Shown here: positions 54,377 to 63,524 of the stretch, piece by piece
How positions within the stretch are numbered: position 1 is the first letter of the stretch
Layout of the letters: each line of letters begins with the position of its first letter
From: JBBRHQ01 sp963815645
Lineage (GTDB): Bacteria; Actinomycetota; Thermoleophilia; Solirubrobacterales; 70-9
Direction: 5' to 3'
Assembly: GCA_963815645.1 (NCBI GenBank)
Contig: CAWFHL010000001.1
Location: forward strand, 1,860,001 to 1,924,000
DNA: 64,000 nt
Notes under the pieces: generated by a model
Databases searched by the model: none
Told to the model about the DNA's origin: nothing
What the model saw: only the letters and a program-made list of their open reading frames with translations
Translations under genes and position numbers: made by a program

Positions 54377-56418
54377 GGCGCGGGTTCGGCTCCCGGCTTC
54401 TCGGGGGCCTGGCGCTCTGGGTGCTGACGGCGCTCGCCTTCCTCGCGTTGAGCGCGATCGTCCCCGGGATCGGGGTGCCGCGCTTCACTACTGCCCTGCT
54501 GGCGACGGCGACCATCGCGATCCTCAACGGCGTCCTCTGGCCGCTGTTGATCCGGATTGCCCTGCCGCTGACGATCCTCACCTTCGGCCTCGGCTCACTG
54601 GTGCTGAACGGGATCATCATCACCCTGGCGCTGGAGATCGTCGACGGAGCCGATCCGAGCCTGCTGGGCGCGATCGCGGTCGCCTTCTTCCTCGCCCTCG
54701 CGGAGATGCTCCTCACCCCGGTGGTCGGGATCGACCCCGATGCGAGGGCATTGCGGGTCGTCCGACGCCGGGCTCGCCGGGCGCGGAAGCAGAACCGCAC
54801 GGACGTCCCCGGAGTGATCCTGTTCGAGATCGACGGGCTCGCCGAACCGGTGCTGCGCTGCGCCCTGCAGGAGGGCCATGCGCCGACCATGGCGGGGTGG
54901 ATCGAGGAGGGCAGCCATCGCCTGCTCGGATGGGAGTGCGACCTCTCCTCGCAGACCGGAGCGAGCCAGGCAGGCCTTCTGCTCGGCAGCAACCACGACA
55001 TGCCGGCCTTCCGCTGGCACGAGAAGGACAACGGCCGGACGATCGTCTCCAACCGGATGATGGATGCGGTCGAGATCGAGCGCCGCCGCTCCGACGGGGG
55101 CGGCCTGCTCGCCGGCGGCGGAGCGAGCCGCGGCAACATGTTCAGCGGCGACGCCCCGCGCTGCTCGGTGACGATGAGCACGATTCGCGCCCCGGGGCGC
55201 ACCGGGAGCGGCGAGTTCTTCGCCTACTTCGCCGATCCCTTCGGCTTCGCTCGCACCCTGCTGCTCTACTTCGCCGATGTCTTCATGGAGTGGCGGGCGG
55301 CGCGCCGCCAGCGCCGCGCCGGCGCTGAGCACGTCGCACGGGGCGGGCTCTACCCCTGGATGCGTGGGGCGATCACGGTGGCGATGCGGGATCTCAATGT
55401 CGGCCTGCTGATGGGCGACATCGTCGAGGGAATCCCGGTCGTCTACTCGACCTTCGTCGGCTATGACGAGGTCGCCCACCACTCCGGGATCACCGAGCCC
55501 GACGCCTTCGCGGTCCTGCGACGCCACGACGCCGAGCTTGCGCGTCTGCAGCGGGCGGCGCGGCTGGCGCCGCGCCCATACCGCCTGGTCGTCCTCTCCG
55601 ATCACGGCCAGACGCAGGGCCGGCCCTTCAGACAGCGCTACGGGCTGACGCTGGAGGAGCTGGTCGAGGGAGCGATGGGCGACGTTGACGTCTTCGCCCC
55701 GGCCTCGATCGACGAGGGCTTCGCCACGCTGGGCGGCGCGCTGACCGAGGCCCGGGCCGAGGACAGCATCGCCGGGCGGATCGTCGCGAGGGCCACCCGC
55801 AAACGCCTGGTCGACGGCGAGGTGGCGCTCGGCTCCAACCGGGAGGCGATGGAGCAGGTGACCGCCGAGCAGGGCGCCTCGACCCCGGCGGTCGTGCTCG
55901 CCTCCGGCGGGCTCGGGCTGATCACCCTGAGCGCAAGCCGAGAGCGGATGACCGTGGGGGAGATCGGCGACATCTATCCCGGGTTGATCGAGACGATCAG
56001 CACCCATCCCGGCATCGGGTTCGTGCTGGTCCGCTCCGACGGGGGCCATGGGCTGGTGATCGGCGCCTCCGGCGCCCGGGACCTCGACGACGACAGCGTC
56101 ACCGGCGAGGACCCGTTGCGGCATTTCGGTGTCAACGCCGCCGATCACCTGCGCCGCACCGACGGTTTCCCGCACTGCCCCGACATCCTCGTCAACTGCG
56201 CCTTCTACCCGGCGCAGAACGAGGTGGCGCCGTTCGAGGAGTTCATGGGCTCCCACGGGGCGCTGGGCGGCTGGCAGATGCACCCCTTTGCACTCGTCCC
56301 CGCCGAATGGACGCCGGAGCCGGCGCCGATCGTCGGGGTCGAGGCGATGCACATCCAGCTGCGGCGCTGGCTGGCCGAGACCGGGCTGGAGCTCCGCCCT
56401 CACCGGGCCGGGGGCTGA
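54373..56418 (+). CDS. Phage-holin-like membrane domain fused to alkaline-phosphatase-superfamily domain
   Basis: A 681-aa two-part protein. Residues ~1-130 form four membrane helices in the pattern of the Phage_holin_4_2 family. After a basic linker, residues ~150-670 are a phosphodiesterase/phosphatase-type domain: ILFEIDGLAEPVL (first metal Asp), SSQTGASQAGLLLGSN (nucleophile region), YDEVAHHSG and VLSDHGQTQG (metal sites). It probably acts on a lipid or glycan phosphate at the membrane. It lies in a tight operon with an MBL hydrolase, a glycosyltransferase and a deacetylase. The frame is intact and the GTG start is translationally coupled. Confidence 0.85.
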   Translation: MRRGFGSRLLGGLALWVLTALAFLALSAIVPGIGVPRFTTALLATATIAILNGVLWPLLIRIALPLTILTFGLGSLVLNGIIITLALEIVDGADPSLLGAIAVAFFLALAEMLLTPVVGIDPDARALRVVRRRARRARKQNRTDVPGVILFEIDGLAEPVLRCALQEGHAPTMAGWIEEGSHRLLGWECDLSSQTGASQAGLLLGSNHDMPAFRWHEKDNGRTIVSNRMMDAVEIERRRSDGGGLLAGGGASRGNMFSGDAPRCSVTMSTIRAPGRTGSGEFFAYFADPFGFARTLLLYFADVFMEWRAARRQRRAGAEHVARGGLYPWMRGAITVAMRDLNVGLLMGDIVEGIPVVYSTFVGYDEVAHHSGITEPDAFAVLRRHDAELARLQRAARLAPRPYRLVVLSDHGQTQGRPFRQRYGLTLEELVEGAMGDVDVFAPASIDEGFATLGGALTEARAEDSIAGRIVARATRKRLVDGEVALGSNREAMEQVTAEQGASTPAVVLASGGLGLITLSASRERMTVGEIGDIYPGLIETISTHPGIGFVLVRSDGGHGLVIGASGARDLDDDSVTGEDPLRHFGVNAADHLRRTDGFPHCPDILVNCAFYPAQNEVAPFEEFMGSHGALGGWQMHPFALVPAEWTPEPAPIVGVEAMHIQLRRWLAETGLELRPHRAGG

Positions 56419-56449
56419 TGCGACCTCCGCGGCTATCGTGGCCCGGGAG

Positions 56450-57553
56450 ATGAAGGTCCTCTACGGGGTCAACGGCGAGGGGATGGGCCACGCCACCCGC
56501 TCGGAGGTGGTGATCGGCTCATTGCTCGAGCGACACCAGGTGAGGGTCTTCGCCTCCGGCGCCGCCTTCCGCCATCTCAGCGAGCGGCTGCCCGAGGTGG
56601 ACCAGGTGTTCGGGCCGACCTTCGCGATGCAGGAGGGCCAGATCCGGCGCTGGCAGACAATCGTCCAGAACGTCCGCAACGCCCGCGAGGAGCTGCCCGA
56701 GGGGATCAGGCTGTGGGCCGAGGAGGTGGAGGAATGGGATCCGGACGTGGTGATCACCGATTTCGAGCCGCTCTCCGCTGCGTTCGCTCGCCGCCGGCGG
56801 ACGCCGCTGATCGCCGTCGACAACATCAACGCGATCGACCGCTGCCGCCACGGCCGCCGGATCATCGGTGCCGAGCGCGAGGACTATCTGATCGCGCGGG
56901 CCGTGGTCAGGGGGATGGTCCCGGGTGCGGCCGAGTACGTGGTCACGACCTTCTTCCAGCCGCCGCTGGCGCGCAAGCGCACCACCCTGGTGCCGCCGAT
57001 CCTCCGTCCGGAGATCGCCACCGCGAAGAACGAGGACGGAGACCACCTCCTGGTCTACTGGGGCGGCGACGAGGGCCTGCTCGAGTCGCTGCGCAGTTGC
57101 GGCCTACCCTGCCTCGTATACGGCATGCGCGGCGGCTCCGGCGAGGTCAGAGTCGAGGGCAACCTCGAGTTCCGCCCGCCCTCGAACCAGGGCTTTGTCG
57201 AGGCACTGAGGACCTGCCGGGGAGTCGTGGCCGGGGGCGGGTTCTCGCTGCTCAGCGAGGCCGTCTACCTGGGCAAGCCGGTGCTGGCGGCGCCCCTTAG
57301 AGGTCAGTTCGAGCAGCTGATGAACGCCCGCTATCTGGAGGCGCGACGCTACGGACTCTGCGCCGCGGGTGCGAACGGTGATCCGGTCGAGAGCTTCCTC
57401 GAGCAGCTGCCGAGCTTCCGCGAGGCCCTGCAGAGCTACCGGCAGAAAGGCAACGCGGTCGCCCTCGAGACGATCGAGCAGTGCGCCGCGGCCGCGGCGG
57501 AGGCCGGTTCCTCCCGGGGCGGGCGGCGGCCGAGGCGGAGGGCCGCCGGGTGA
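56450..57553 (+). CDS. MJ1255/VC2487-type glycosyltransferase (GT-B)
   Basis: A 367-aa MurG-like transferase. It starts KVLYGVNGEGMGHATRS (acceptor loop) and carries LLVYWGGDEGLLE and the donor-binding VVAGGGFSLLSEAVYLGKP. Family members are found beside lipid and polysaccharide genes. ATG 56450 is preceded by GGGAG. It overlaps the deacetylase gene (GTGA). Donor sugar unknown. Confidence 0.85.
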   Translation: MKVLYGVNGEGMGHATRSEVVIGSLLERHQVRVFASGAAFRHLSERLPEVDQVFGPTFAMQEGQIRRWQTIVQNVRNAREELPEGIRLWAEEVEEWDPDVVITDFEPLSAAFARRRRTPLIAVDNINAIDRCRHGRRIIGAEREDYLIARAVVRGMVPGAAEYVVTTFFQPPLARKRTTLVPPILRPEIATAKNEDGDHLLVYWGGDEGLLESLRSCGLPCLVYGMRGGSGEVRVEGNLEFRPPSNQGFVEALRTCRGVVAGGGFSLLSEAVYLGKPVLAAPLRGQFEQLMNARYLEARRYGLCAAGANGDPVESFLEQLPSFREALQSYRQKGNAVALETIEQCAAAAAEAGSSRGGRRPRRRAAG

Positions 57554-58275
57554 GGCGGGCCGTGCTCGGAGCGCTCGGCGCCGCGGGAGCGACGGGGTTC
57601 GCGATCTACAACGGCCAGGTCCCGACCTCGCAGCTGTACGGGAGGACGATCTGCAGGGCCCCGGAGGCCGAGGGCAAGATCGCCCTGACCTACGACGACG
57701 GGCCCAACCCACGCCACACCGAGCAATTGATGGACGTGCTCGAGCGCCACGGCGCTCGGGGCACCTTCTTCCTGGTCGGCTGCTGGGCCGAGCGGGAGCC
57801 GGGGCTGGTCCGCGAGGTCGTCGATCGCGGCCATGCGATCGGCAATCACACCTTCAACCATCCGACGATGCCGCTGTGTTCGGCAGGGACGATCCGCGAC
57901 GAGCTGCGACGCTGCCGGGAAGCGGTCGAGGCTGCCGGGCGCAGCTTCTCCGAGATCGACGGTGCGGCGCTGATGCGCCCGCCCTACGGGCGGCGCAGGC
58001 CGGGGACGCTGCGGACGATGCGGAAGGAGGGGTACGTGCCGGTGCTGTGGTCGATCACCTGCTTCGACTGGCGCCGCCGGGAGACCGCCGGGTCGATCAC
58101 GGAGCGGGCGCTGAAGGCGCGGGGCGGCGACATCATCCTTCTGCACGACGGCGACCACAAGGTGCCGGACGGCGACCGAGCGGCCTCGGTCGCCGCCACG
58201 GAGCGCACCCTGGGGGAGCTCGGAGCCGACGGCTACAGGTTCGTCACCGTTCCGGAGCTGGTCGCGGCGAGCTGA
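57550..58275 (+). CDS. Polysaccharide deacetylase (NodB domain)
   Basis: A 241-aa enzyme. A short N-terminal hydrophobic stretch (LGALGAAGATGFAIY) may anchor it. The NodB motifs are TYDDGPNPRHTE (Asp-Asp), NHTFNHP (His-x3-His metal site), RPPYG and ILLHDGDH. It removes N- or O-acetyl groups from a surface or cell-wall glycan. It is coupled to the glycosyltransferase gene by a GTGA overlap. Confidence 0.88.
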   Translation: MRRAVLGALGAAGATGFAIYNGQVPTSQLYGRTICRAPEAEGKIALTYDDGPNPRHTEQLMDVLERHGARGTFFLVGCWAEREPGLVREVVDRGHAIGNHTFNHPTMPLCSAGTIRDELRRCREAVEAAGRSFSEIDGAALMRPPYGRRRPGTLRTMRKEGYVPVLWSITCFDWRRRETAGSITERALKARGGDIILLHDGDHKVPDGDRAASVAATERTLGELGADGYRFVTVPELVAAS

Positions 58276-58303
58276 GCGCCGCGCACGCCGCCGCTCCCGC
58301 GTG

Positions 58304-58309
58304 GATAAT
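58304..58309 (+). promoter_or_regulatory. Leaderless -10 element (GATAAT)
   Basis: GATAAT, preceded by TG (extended -10), ends 6 bases before GTG 58316. Confidence 0.5.
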
Positions 58310-58315
58310 GGCGCG

Positions 58316-58507
58316 GTGACGATCGGGGGCTCGATCTTCCTAATCGCGGTCGGGGCGATCGCCCGCTACGCGGTCAAGGACAGCTGGAATGCTGTCGACA
58401 TCCCCACCGTCGGTTTGATCCTGATGATTGCCGGCGCCGTCGGACTCGTGATCGGCCTCTTCCAGGAGTTCGGCCAGCGGGACCGCACGCCGCCACCGAG
58501 GGTCTGA
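58316..58507 (+). CDS. DUF6458 family small membrane protein
   Basis: A 63-aa protein with two membrane helices. It begins TIGGSIFLIAVGAIARYAV and continues with VGLILMIAGAVGLVIGLF, the pattern of DUF6458. Function unknown. The start follows from the -10 element just upstream. A short Arg/Pro tail ends the protein. Confidence 0.8.
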   Translation: MTIGGSIFLIAVGAIARYAVKDSWNAVDIPTVGLILMIAGAVGLVIGLFQEFGQRDRTPPPRV

Positions 58508-58537
58508 GCCCCTCCTGTAATTGAGCGACCCGGCCCG

Positions 58538-60193
58538 ATGAAGAAGTGGGCTCCGATCCTGGTGCTGGCGTCGGCGCAATTCGTGATGGTGCTCGACACG
58601 ACGGTGATGAACGTCGCGATCTCCAACGTCGTCGACGACCTCGACACCTCGGTCTCCCAGGTGCAGCTGGCGATCACCCTCTACACGCTGGTGATGGCGG
58701 CGCTGATGCTCACCGGCGGCAAGCTCGGCGACATCCTCGGTCGCCGAAGGACCTTTTCGATCGGCCTCGCGATCTACGGCTGCGGCTCGCTGACGACGGC
58801 GCTCAGCCCCAGCATCGGCGTGCTCCTCTTCGGCTGGTCGGGCCTGGAGGGGATCGGCGCCGCCCTGGTGATCCCGGCGATAGCCTCGCTCACCGCCAGC
58901 AACTACGAGGGCCGCGATCGGGCCATCGCCTACGGCGTGATCGGCGCCATGGCCGCGGTGGGGGTTGCCGCGGGGCCGCTGATCGGCGGCTTTGTCACGG
59001 AGGCCGCCAGCTGGCGCTGGGTGTTCGCAGGAGAGGTGGTGGTGATCATCGCGATTCTGCTCACGGTGCGAACGGTGCGCGACGTGGCCCGCGCCGCCCG
59101 CCCCCCGAGATTGGACCTGGTCGGGGCCGCCCTCTCCGCCGCCGGGATGGCCCTGGTCGTGCTCGGCGTCCTCAGAGCGCCGCAGTGGGGGCTGGTCCGC
59201 CCCAAGGGGGCGCTGGAGATCGCCGGCACCCAGATAACCCCATTCGGCTTCTCGGTGGTGCCCTTTCTGATCCTCGCCGGCTTCGGGCTTCTCGCCCTCT
59301 TCTCGCGCTGGGCCGCTCGCCGCGAGCGTCGCGGCGAGGAACCGTTGCTGCGCCTTGACCTGCTGCGGGTCCTCCAGCTGCGCGCCGGCCTCTCGATGCT
59401 CGCCGCGCAGCAGCTGATCCTCAACGGGATCTTCTTCATCCTGCCGCTCTACCTACAGGTGGTGCTCGGCAAGGACGCGCTGGAGACCGGGATCCAGATC
59501 CTGCCGATCTCGATCGCGATGCTGATCACGGTCGCCGTCGCGCAGCGGCTCGCGACGCGGATCTCACCACGGCGCATCGTCCAGATCGGGCTCTGCGGGA
59601 TGCTCGGCGCGGCGGTCGTCCTGATGGCCTCGATCGATGTCGAGCTGAACGGCACCTGGTTCTCGATCGGCCTGGCGCTGTTCGGGGTCGGGATCGGGAT
59701 GCTCGCCTCCCAGCTCGGCAACATCATCATGTCCTCGGTCGGCCCGGAACGGGCCAGCGAAGCCGGCGGACTGCAGGGGACGGCCCAGAACCTCGGCGCC
59801 TCGCTGGGCACGGCGATGATCGGCGCCGTGCTGCTCGCCGGACTCGGGGCATCGGTGCAGAAGGCCGTCAACGACGACCCCGCGATCGCCGCTCCGGTCA
59901 AGGAGAGGGTGACGCAGGCGACCGAGTCGGGGATCGAGTTCGTCCCCAGCAGCGAGGTTCACGCAGCGGCCCGCGCGGCCGGTGCCCCGCCGCGACAGGC
60001 GGATGCGATCACGGCCCACTACGCTGACTCACAGCTGTTCGCGCTGAAGGAGGCATTCGCCGCAGCCGCCCTCTTCGTCCTGGTCGGCTTCTGGTTCACC
60101 AGGCGGCTCCCGGCCGATCCGCTCGCGGGGCCGGCCGAGGAGGCCCCGGTGGGTGAGATCGGCGATACCGCGCCGGAGGCAGCCCCAGGTTAG
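58538..60193 (+). CDS. MFS drug:H+ antiporter, DHA2 (EmrB/QacA-like)
   Basis: A 551-aa transporter with 14 predicted helices. The N-terminal helix contains MVLDTTVMNVAI (acidic residue typical of DHA2), and motif A-like GGKLGDILGRRR follows the second helix. It exports drugs or other hydrophobic compounds using the proton gradient. The frame is intact. No regulator is adjacent. Confidence 0.9.
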   Translation: MKKWAPILVLASAQFVMVLDTTVMNVAISNVVDDLDTSVSQVQLAITLYTLVMAALMLTGGKLGDILGRRRTFSIGLAIYGCGSLTTALSPSIGVLLFGWSGLEGIGAALVIPAIASLTASNYEGRDRAIAYGVIGAMAAVGVAAGPLIGGFVTEAASWRWVFAGEVVVIIAILLTVRTVRDVARAARPPRLDLVGAALSAAGMALVVLGVLRAPQWGLVRPKGALEIAGTQITPFGFSVVPFLILAGFGLLALFSRWAARRERRGEEPLLRLDLLRVLQLRAGLSMLAAQQLILNGIFFILPLYLQVVLGKDALETGIQILPISIAMLITVAVAQRLATRISPRRIVQIGLCGMLGAAVVLMASIDVELNGTWFSIGLALFGVGIGMLASQLGNIIMSSVGPERASEAGGLQGTAQNLGASLGTAMIGAVLLAGLGASVQKAVNDDPAIAAPVKERVTQATESGIEFVPSSEVHAAARAAGAPPRQADAITAHYADSQLFALKEAFAAAALFVLVGFWFTRRLPADPLAGPAEEAPVGEIGDTAPEAAPG

Positions 60194-60196
60194 GCT
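60191..60196 (+). promoter_or_regulatory. Leaderless -10 element (TAGGCT)
   Basis: TAGGCT ends 7 bases before ATG 60204 and overlaps the stop of the MFS gene. Confidence 0.4.
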
Positions 60197-60203
60197 GGCT
60201 CGG

Positions 60204-60536
60204 ATGACGACCCACCTCAACAACCACCATCGCCGCACGGTCGAGGAGATCTTCGCCCACCCGACCAGCGCCAACATCGAGTGGCACGATGTGGTCTCTC
60301 TGCTGGAGGCGGTCGGTGAGGTCACCGAGGAGCACAACGGCAAGCTCAAGGTCAGCCTCGGACCCGAGACCGAGGTCATCCACCCGCCCCGCGGCAAGGA
60401 TGTCGACAAGGGCCTCGTCGCCGACCTGCGGCGGATGCTGACCGAAGCCGGGTTCGCCCCCAACGGCTCGGCGGGGATCGCCGATCAGCGAGAGCGCGAT
60501 CACGCCGACTCGCGCTGGGGCAAGCCGACCGACTAG
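60204..60536 (+). CDS. Small HicA-like-fold protein of unknown function
   Basis: A 110-aa protein common in actinobacteria. It contains RRTVEEIFAHPTSANIEWHD, VSLLEAVGEVTEEHNGK and VADLRRMLTEAGF, which fit a short alpha-beta (HicA/dsRBD-like) fold. No HicB-like partner is next to it, so it is probably not a toxin. The last four bases overlap the end of the ABC-F gene on the other strand. Confidence 0.7.
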   Translation: MTTHLNNHHRRTVEEIFAHPTSANIEWHDVVSLLEAVGEVTEEHNGKLKVSLGPETEVIHPPRGKDVDKGLVADLRRMLTEAGFAPNGSAGIADQRERDHADSRWGKPTD

Positions 60537-62435
60537 GGATCCGCCGGCCCCGCGCCCGCCTCCGCCGCCTGCCACTCTTCGTAGAGCCGTTCGATCGCGC
60601 CCTTCGCCTCGCGGTGGCGCGCGGTGGCCCGCTCGGCCCGACCGGGGCTCGACCACACTCGCCGGGTCTGCCAGCTCGTCCTCCAGCTCCCGCAGCTCGG
60701 CCTCGGCCTGCTCGATCCGCCGCTCCAGCTCGCCGATCCTGCGCAGGGCGTTCTTCGAGGGCCCGCTCCGGCGCTGCTTCGGCCGTTGGTCGCCGCTTCT
60801 CACCGACCGGGCCTGCGCCCCGCGGCGCTCCGCGGCGCGCGCCTCGCGGTCTCGCACGTACTCGGCCCAGGGGCCCGGGTAGCCGCGCAGCGCCCCGGCC
60901 TCGCAGGCCAGCGTCCTGTTGCCGACGGCCTCCAGCAGCGCCCGGTCATGGGAGACAAGCAGCAGGGTCCCCTCGAAAGCGATCAGGGCGTCCTCCAACG
61001 CTTCGCGGCTCTCCAGGTCGAGGTGGTTGGTGGGCTCGTCGAGGACCAGCAGGTTGGCGCCGGAGGCGACCAGAATCGCCAGCGAAAGGCGGCGCTGCTC
61101 GCCGCCGGAGATCTCCGCCAGGAGCTTCTCGGACTCCGCGACCGGAGAACAGGAATGCCCCGAGCAGGTCGCGGGTCCTCTGGGTGCTCAGCCCGGTCTG
61201 GCGCTGCGCCGCCTCGAACACGGTGCCCGCGCCGGCCGCCTCCTCGGAGTGCTGGGAGAGATAGCCGAGCCGGACCTTGTGTCCGAGCCGGACGCTGCCC
61301 GCCGCGGGGGGGCGCCGCCCGGCGATCGTCTCGATCAGGGTCGTCTTGCCGGAGCCGTTGGGACCGACCAGGACGACGTGCTCGCCGCGCTCGAGGTGCA
61401 TGCTCGCCTCCTCCAGCAGGGTCCGGCCCGGGACCTCGATTCGGCCCTCCTTCATCTCAACGACGACCCGGCCGGAGCGCTCCGGTGCCGAGAAGGCGAA
61501 GCGCAGGTTGCGACGCTCGTGAGGCTCGGGAACGGACCCGTCGCGCTTGATCTTCTCGATCCGCTTCAGACGGGACTGGGCCTGCCGTGCCTTGGTCGCC
61601 TTGTAGCGGAATCGCTCGACGAATCGCTCCATCCGCGCGATCTCGGCCTGCTGGCGCTCGATCGTACGGCCGAGCGCGAGCTCCCGTGCGGCCTGCTCGG
61701 TGCGCCAGGCGTGCCAGGGCCCGGCGAAGTAACGGCCGCGGCCGGCCTCCAGCTCGAGCACCGAGGTGCCAACCGACTCGAGGAACCAGCGGTCGTGGGC
61801 GACCAGGACGATCGCCGCCTCCAGCCCGCACAGATGGGCTTCCAGCCATTCCAGCGTCGGTATGTCGAGATGGTTGGTGGGCTCGTCGAGCAGCAGTAGG
61901 TCGGGTCCGCTGGCCAGGGCCCGCGCCAGGGAAGCGCGGGTCAGCTCGCCCCCGGAGAAGCCGCCAGGGAGCGCTCCGCTTCCGTGTCGGTGAACCCGAG
62001 CCCGTGCAGCACCGCGAGCACCCCCTCACGCCAGCGGTAGCCGCCGGCCAGCTCGAGCCGCTGCTGTGCGGCGGCGTAGGCGGCCATCAGCTCCGGGCCC
62101 GCGCCATCTCTCATCTCGGACTCGAGCCGCGCCAGCTCGGCCTCGGCGGCAATCGCCTCGGCGCGCCCTGAGAACACGTAGTCGCCGAGCGCGGCTCCCG
62201 TATCGCGGGGCGGGCGCTGGTCGTGGAGCTCCACCCGCACGCCTTTGCCCAGCGCCATCCTGCCGGATTCGGGCGCCAGCTCGCCGGCCAGTAGGCGCAA
62301 CAGGGTCGTCTTACCGGCGCCGTTGCGACCGGCCAGGGTCATCCGCTCACCGGCATCGAGCCGGAAGGAGATGTCGGAGAACAGCCGGCGGCCGCCAACG
62401 AACACCTCGAGCTCTGTCGCGGTCGCTATCGCCAT
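60533..62435 (-). CDS. ABC-F family ATPase (several frameshifts)
   Basis: About 634 aa with two ATPase domains and no membrane part. The first has Walker A GRNGAGKTTLL, signature FSGGELTRASLARAL and Walker B LLLLDEPTNHLD. The second has Walker A GPNGSGKTTLI, signature SGGEQRRLSLAI and LLVLDEPTNHLD. A charged linker lies between. Breaks are near 61970, 61140 and 60650. ABC-F proteins bind ribosomes and relieve stalling or protect against antibiotics; which role applies here is not shown. A coiled-coil C-terminus is present. Confidence 0.88.
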
Positions 62436-62477
62436 TTCAGAAGACAAAGGTGCCAACTCCCGACCGACCGGGTCGGC

Positions 62478-62506
62478 TTGACCGGACCTGGAGCCGGGGA
62501 TATGGT
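62478..62506 (+). promoter_or_regulatory. Strong promoter TTGACC-17-TATGGT for a leaderless gene
   Basis: TTGACC (62478-62483), a 17-base spacer and TATGGT (62501-62506), with ATG 62513 six bases later. This is the best-defined housekeeping-type promoter in the window. Confidence 0.6.
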
Positions 62507-62512
62507 CGCGGC

Positions 62513-63445
62513 ATGCCCAGGCTGGGATCGAGGACATTGGCGGCGGGTGTCTGCGGGCTGGCGGTGCTGACACTGGGCCTGTCCGCTCGCGCCGCACCGA
62601 CCCAGGCTGTCCGGCCGAGGCCCCCGACCGGGAAAGCGAGCGAGGGTCCGATCGCGTTCGACAGCAACCGCGGCGGAGACTTCGAGCTGTTCACGATGAG
62701 CCAGAGTGGTCGCAGCCTCCGCCAGCTGACGAACAACACGTCGTTTGACGGCGACGCCTCATATGACCCCAAGAGCGGCAAGATCGCCTTCGACAGCACC
62801 CGCACAGGGAACGACGAGATCTTCACGATGGTCGAGAACGGCACACATCAACGGCAGCTGACTCACGATGGCGGGACCGACGAGGACCCCTCATACTCGC
62901 CAAACGGCGGCGAGATCGTCTATGGCAGCGATCGTGACGGCGATTCGGAAATCTTCAAGATGCTCTCCGGCGGGAGCCATCAGCATCAGCTGACCCACAA
63001 CAAGAAGGATGATTCGGACGCCACCTTCGCCCACCACGGTCATCTGATCGTCTTCGTCAGCGATCGCAGCGGCAACGAGGACATCTTCACCATGGATGGC
63101 CAGGGCCGGCACCAGCACCGCCTCACCCGCACCAATTTCGACGAAGGACACCCCTCGTTCTCACCGAACGGCAAGCGAATCGTCTTCGAGGCCACCGTTC
63201 GCGGCAACGAGGACATCTACACGATGAGGGCCAACGGCACTCACCGGCGCCGTCTTACCCGCGCCTCGAGAGATGACCTGCATGCCTCCTATTCCCCCAG
63301 CGGCAAGCTGATCACATTTGAAAGCACGCGCGACCGGGACGCCGAGATCTTCACGATGCGGGCCGACGGCTCCCACCAGCACCAGGTGACTCACAATCGC
63401 GGGATCACCGACCGCCATCCATCCTGGGGCGCGAGGGCAGGCTGA
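62513..63445 (+). CDS. Exported TolB-like (PD40) beta-propeller protein
   Basis: A 310-aa secreted protein with an N-terminal signal peptide (AAGVCGLAVLTLGLSARAA). At least six PD40 blades follow, each with I-[AVT]-[FY]-x-S-x-R-x-G-x-x-[DE]-I-[FY]-x-M, such as IAFDSTRTGNDEIFTM and IVFVSDRSGNEDIFTM, and a following SPNG or SPSG turn. Propellers of this type bind proteins or glycans. No enzymatic motif is visible. Confidence 0.82.
   Translation: MPRLGSRTLAAGVCGLAVLTLGLSARAAPTQAVRPRPPTGKASEGPIAFDSNRGGDFELFTMSQSGRSLRQLTNNTSFDGDASYDPKSGKIAFDSTRTGNDEIFTMVENGTHQRQLTHDGGTDEDPSYSPNGGEIVYGSDRDGDSEIFKMLSGGSHQHQLTHNKKDDSDATFAHHGHLIVFVSDRSGNEDIFTMDGQGRHQHRLTRTNFDEGHPSFSPNGKRIVFEATVRGNEDIYTMRANGTHRRRLTRASRDDLHASYSPSGKLITFESTRDRDAEIFTMRADGSHQHQVTHNRGITDRHPSWGARAG
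62645..63420 (+). repeat. Tandem PD40 blade repeats
   Basis: Six imperfect coding repeats of about 123-129 bases, one per propeller blade. They explain the periodic similarity here; this is not a CRISPR array. Confidence 0.7.
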
Positions 63446-63524
63446 AGCAAAAGGGATCGGCCTGCGAGTTAGAGCCGGCAGGAACCGGCGGTGCAGACCC
63501 GAATGCCCAGCCGGGAGCCCAAAC

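Noticed and set aside
54373..54760. Holin-like helices as a sign of a prophage
   Set aside because: No other phage genes nearby; the domain is fused to a phosphatase within a metabolic operon.
54595..56403. 602-codon minus-strand frame opposite the holin-phosphatase gene
   Set aside because: Antisense shadow; composition rich in His/Arg/Gln/Gly with no fold, while the plus strand has clear metal-site motifs.
60204..60536. HicA toxin of a toxin-antitoxin pair
   Set aside because: The fold is similar, but there is no adjacent HicB-like antitoxin and the protein belongs to a widespread stand-alone actinobacterial family.
62645..63420. Periodic repeats that might suggest a CRISPR array
   Set aside because: The repeats are coding PD40 blades of ~125 bases with varying sequence, not short identical repeats with spacers.
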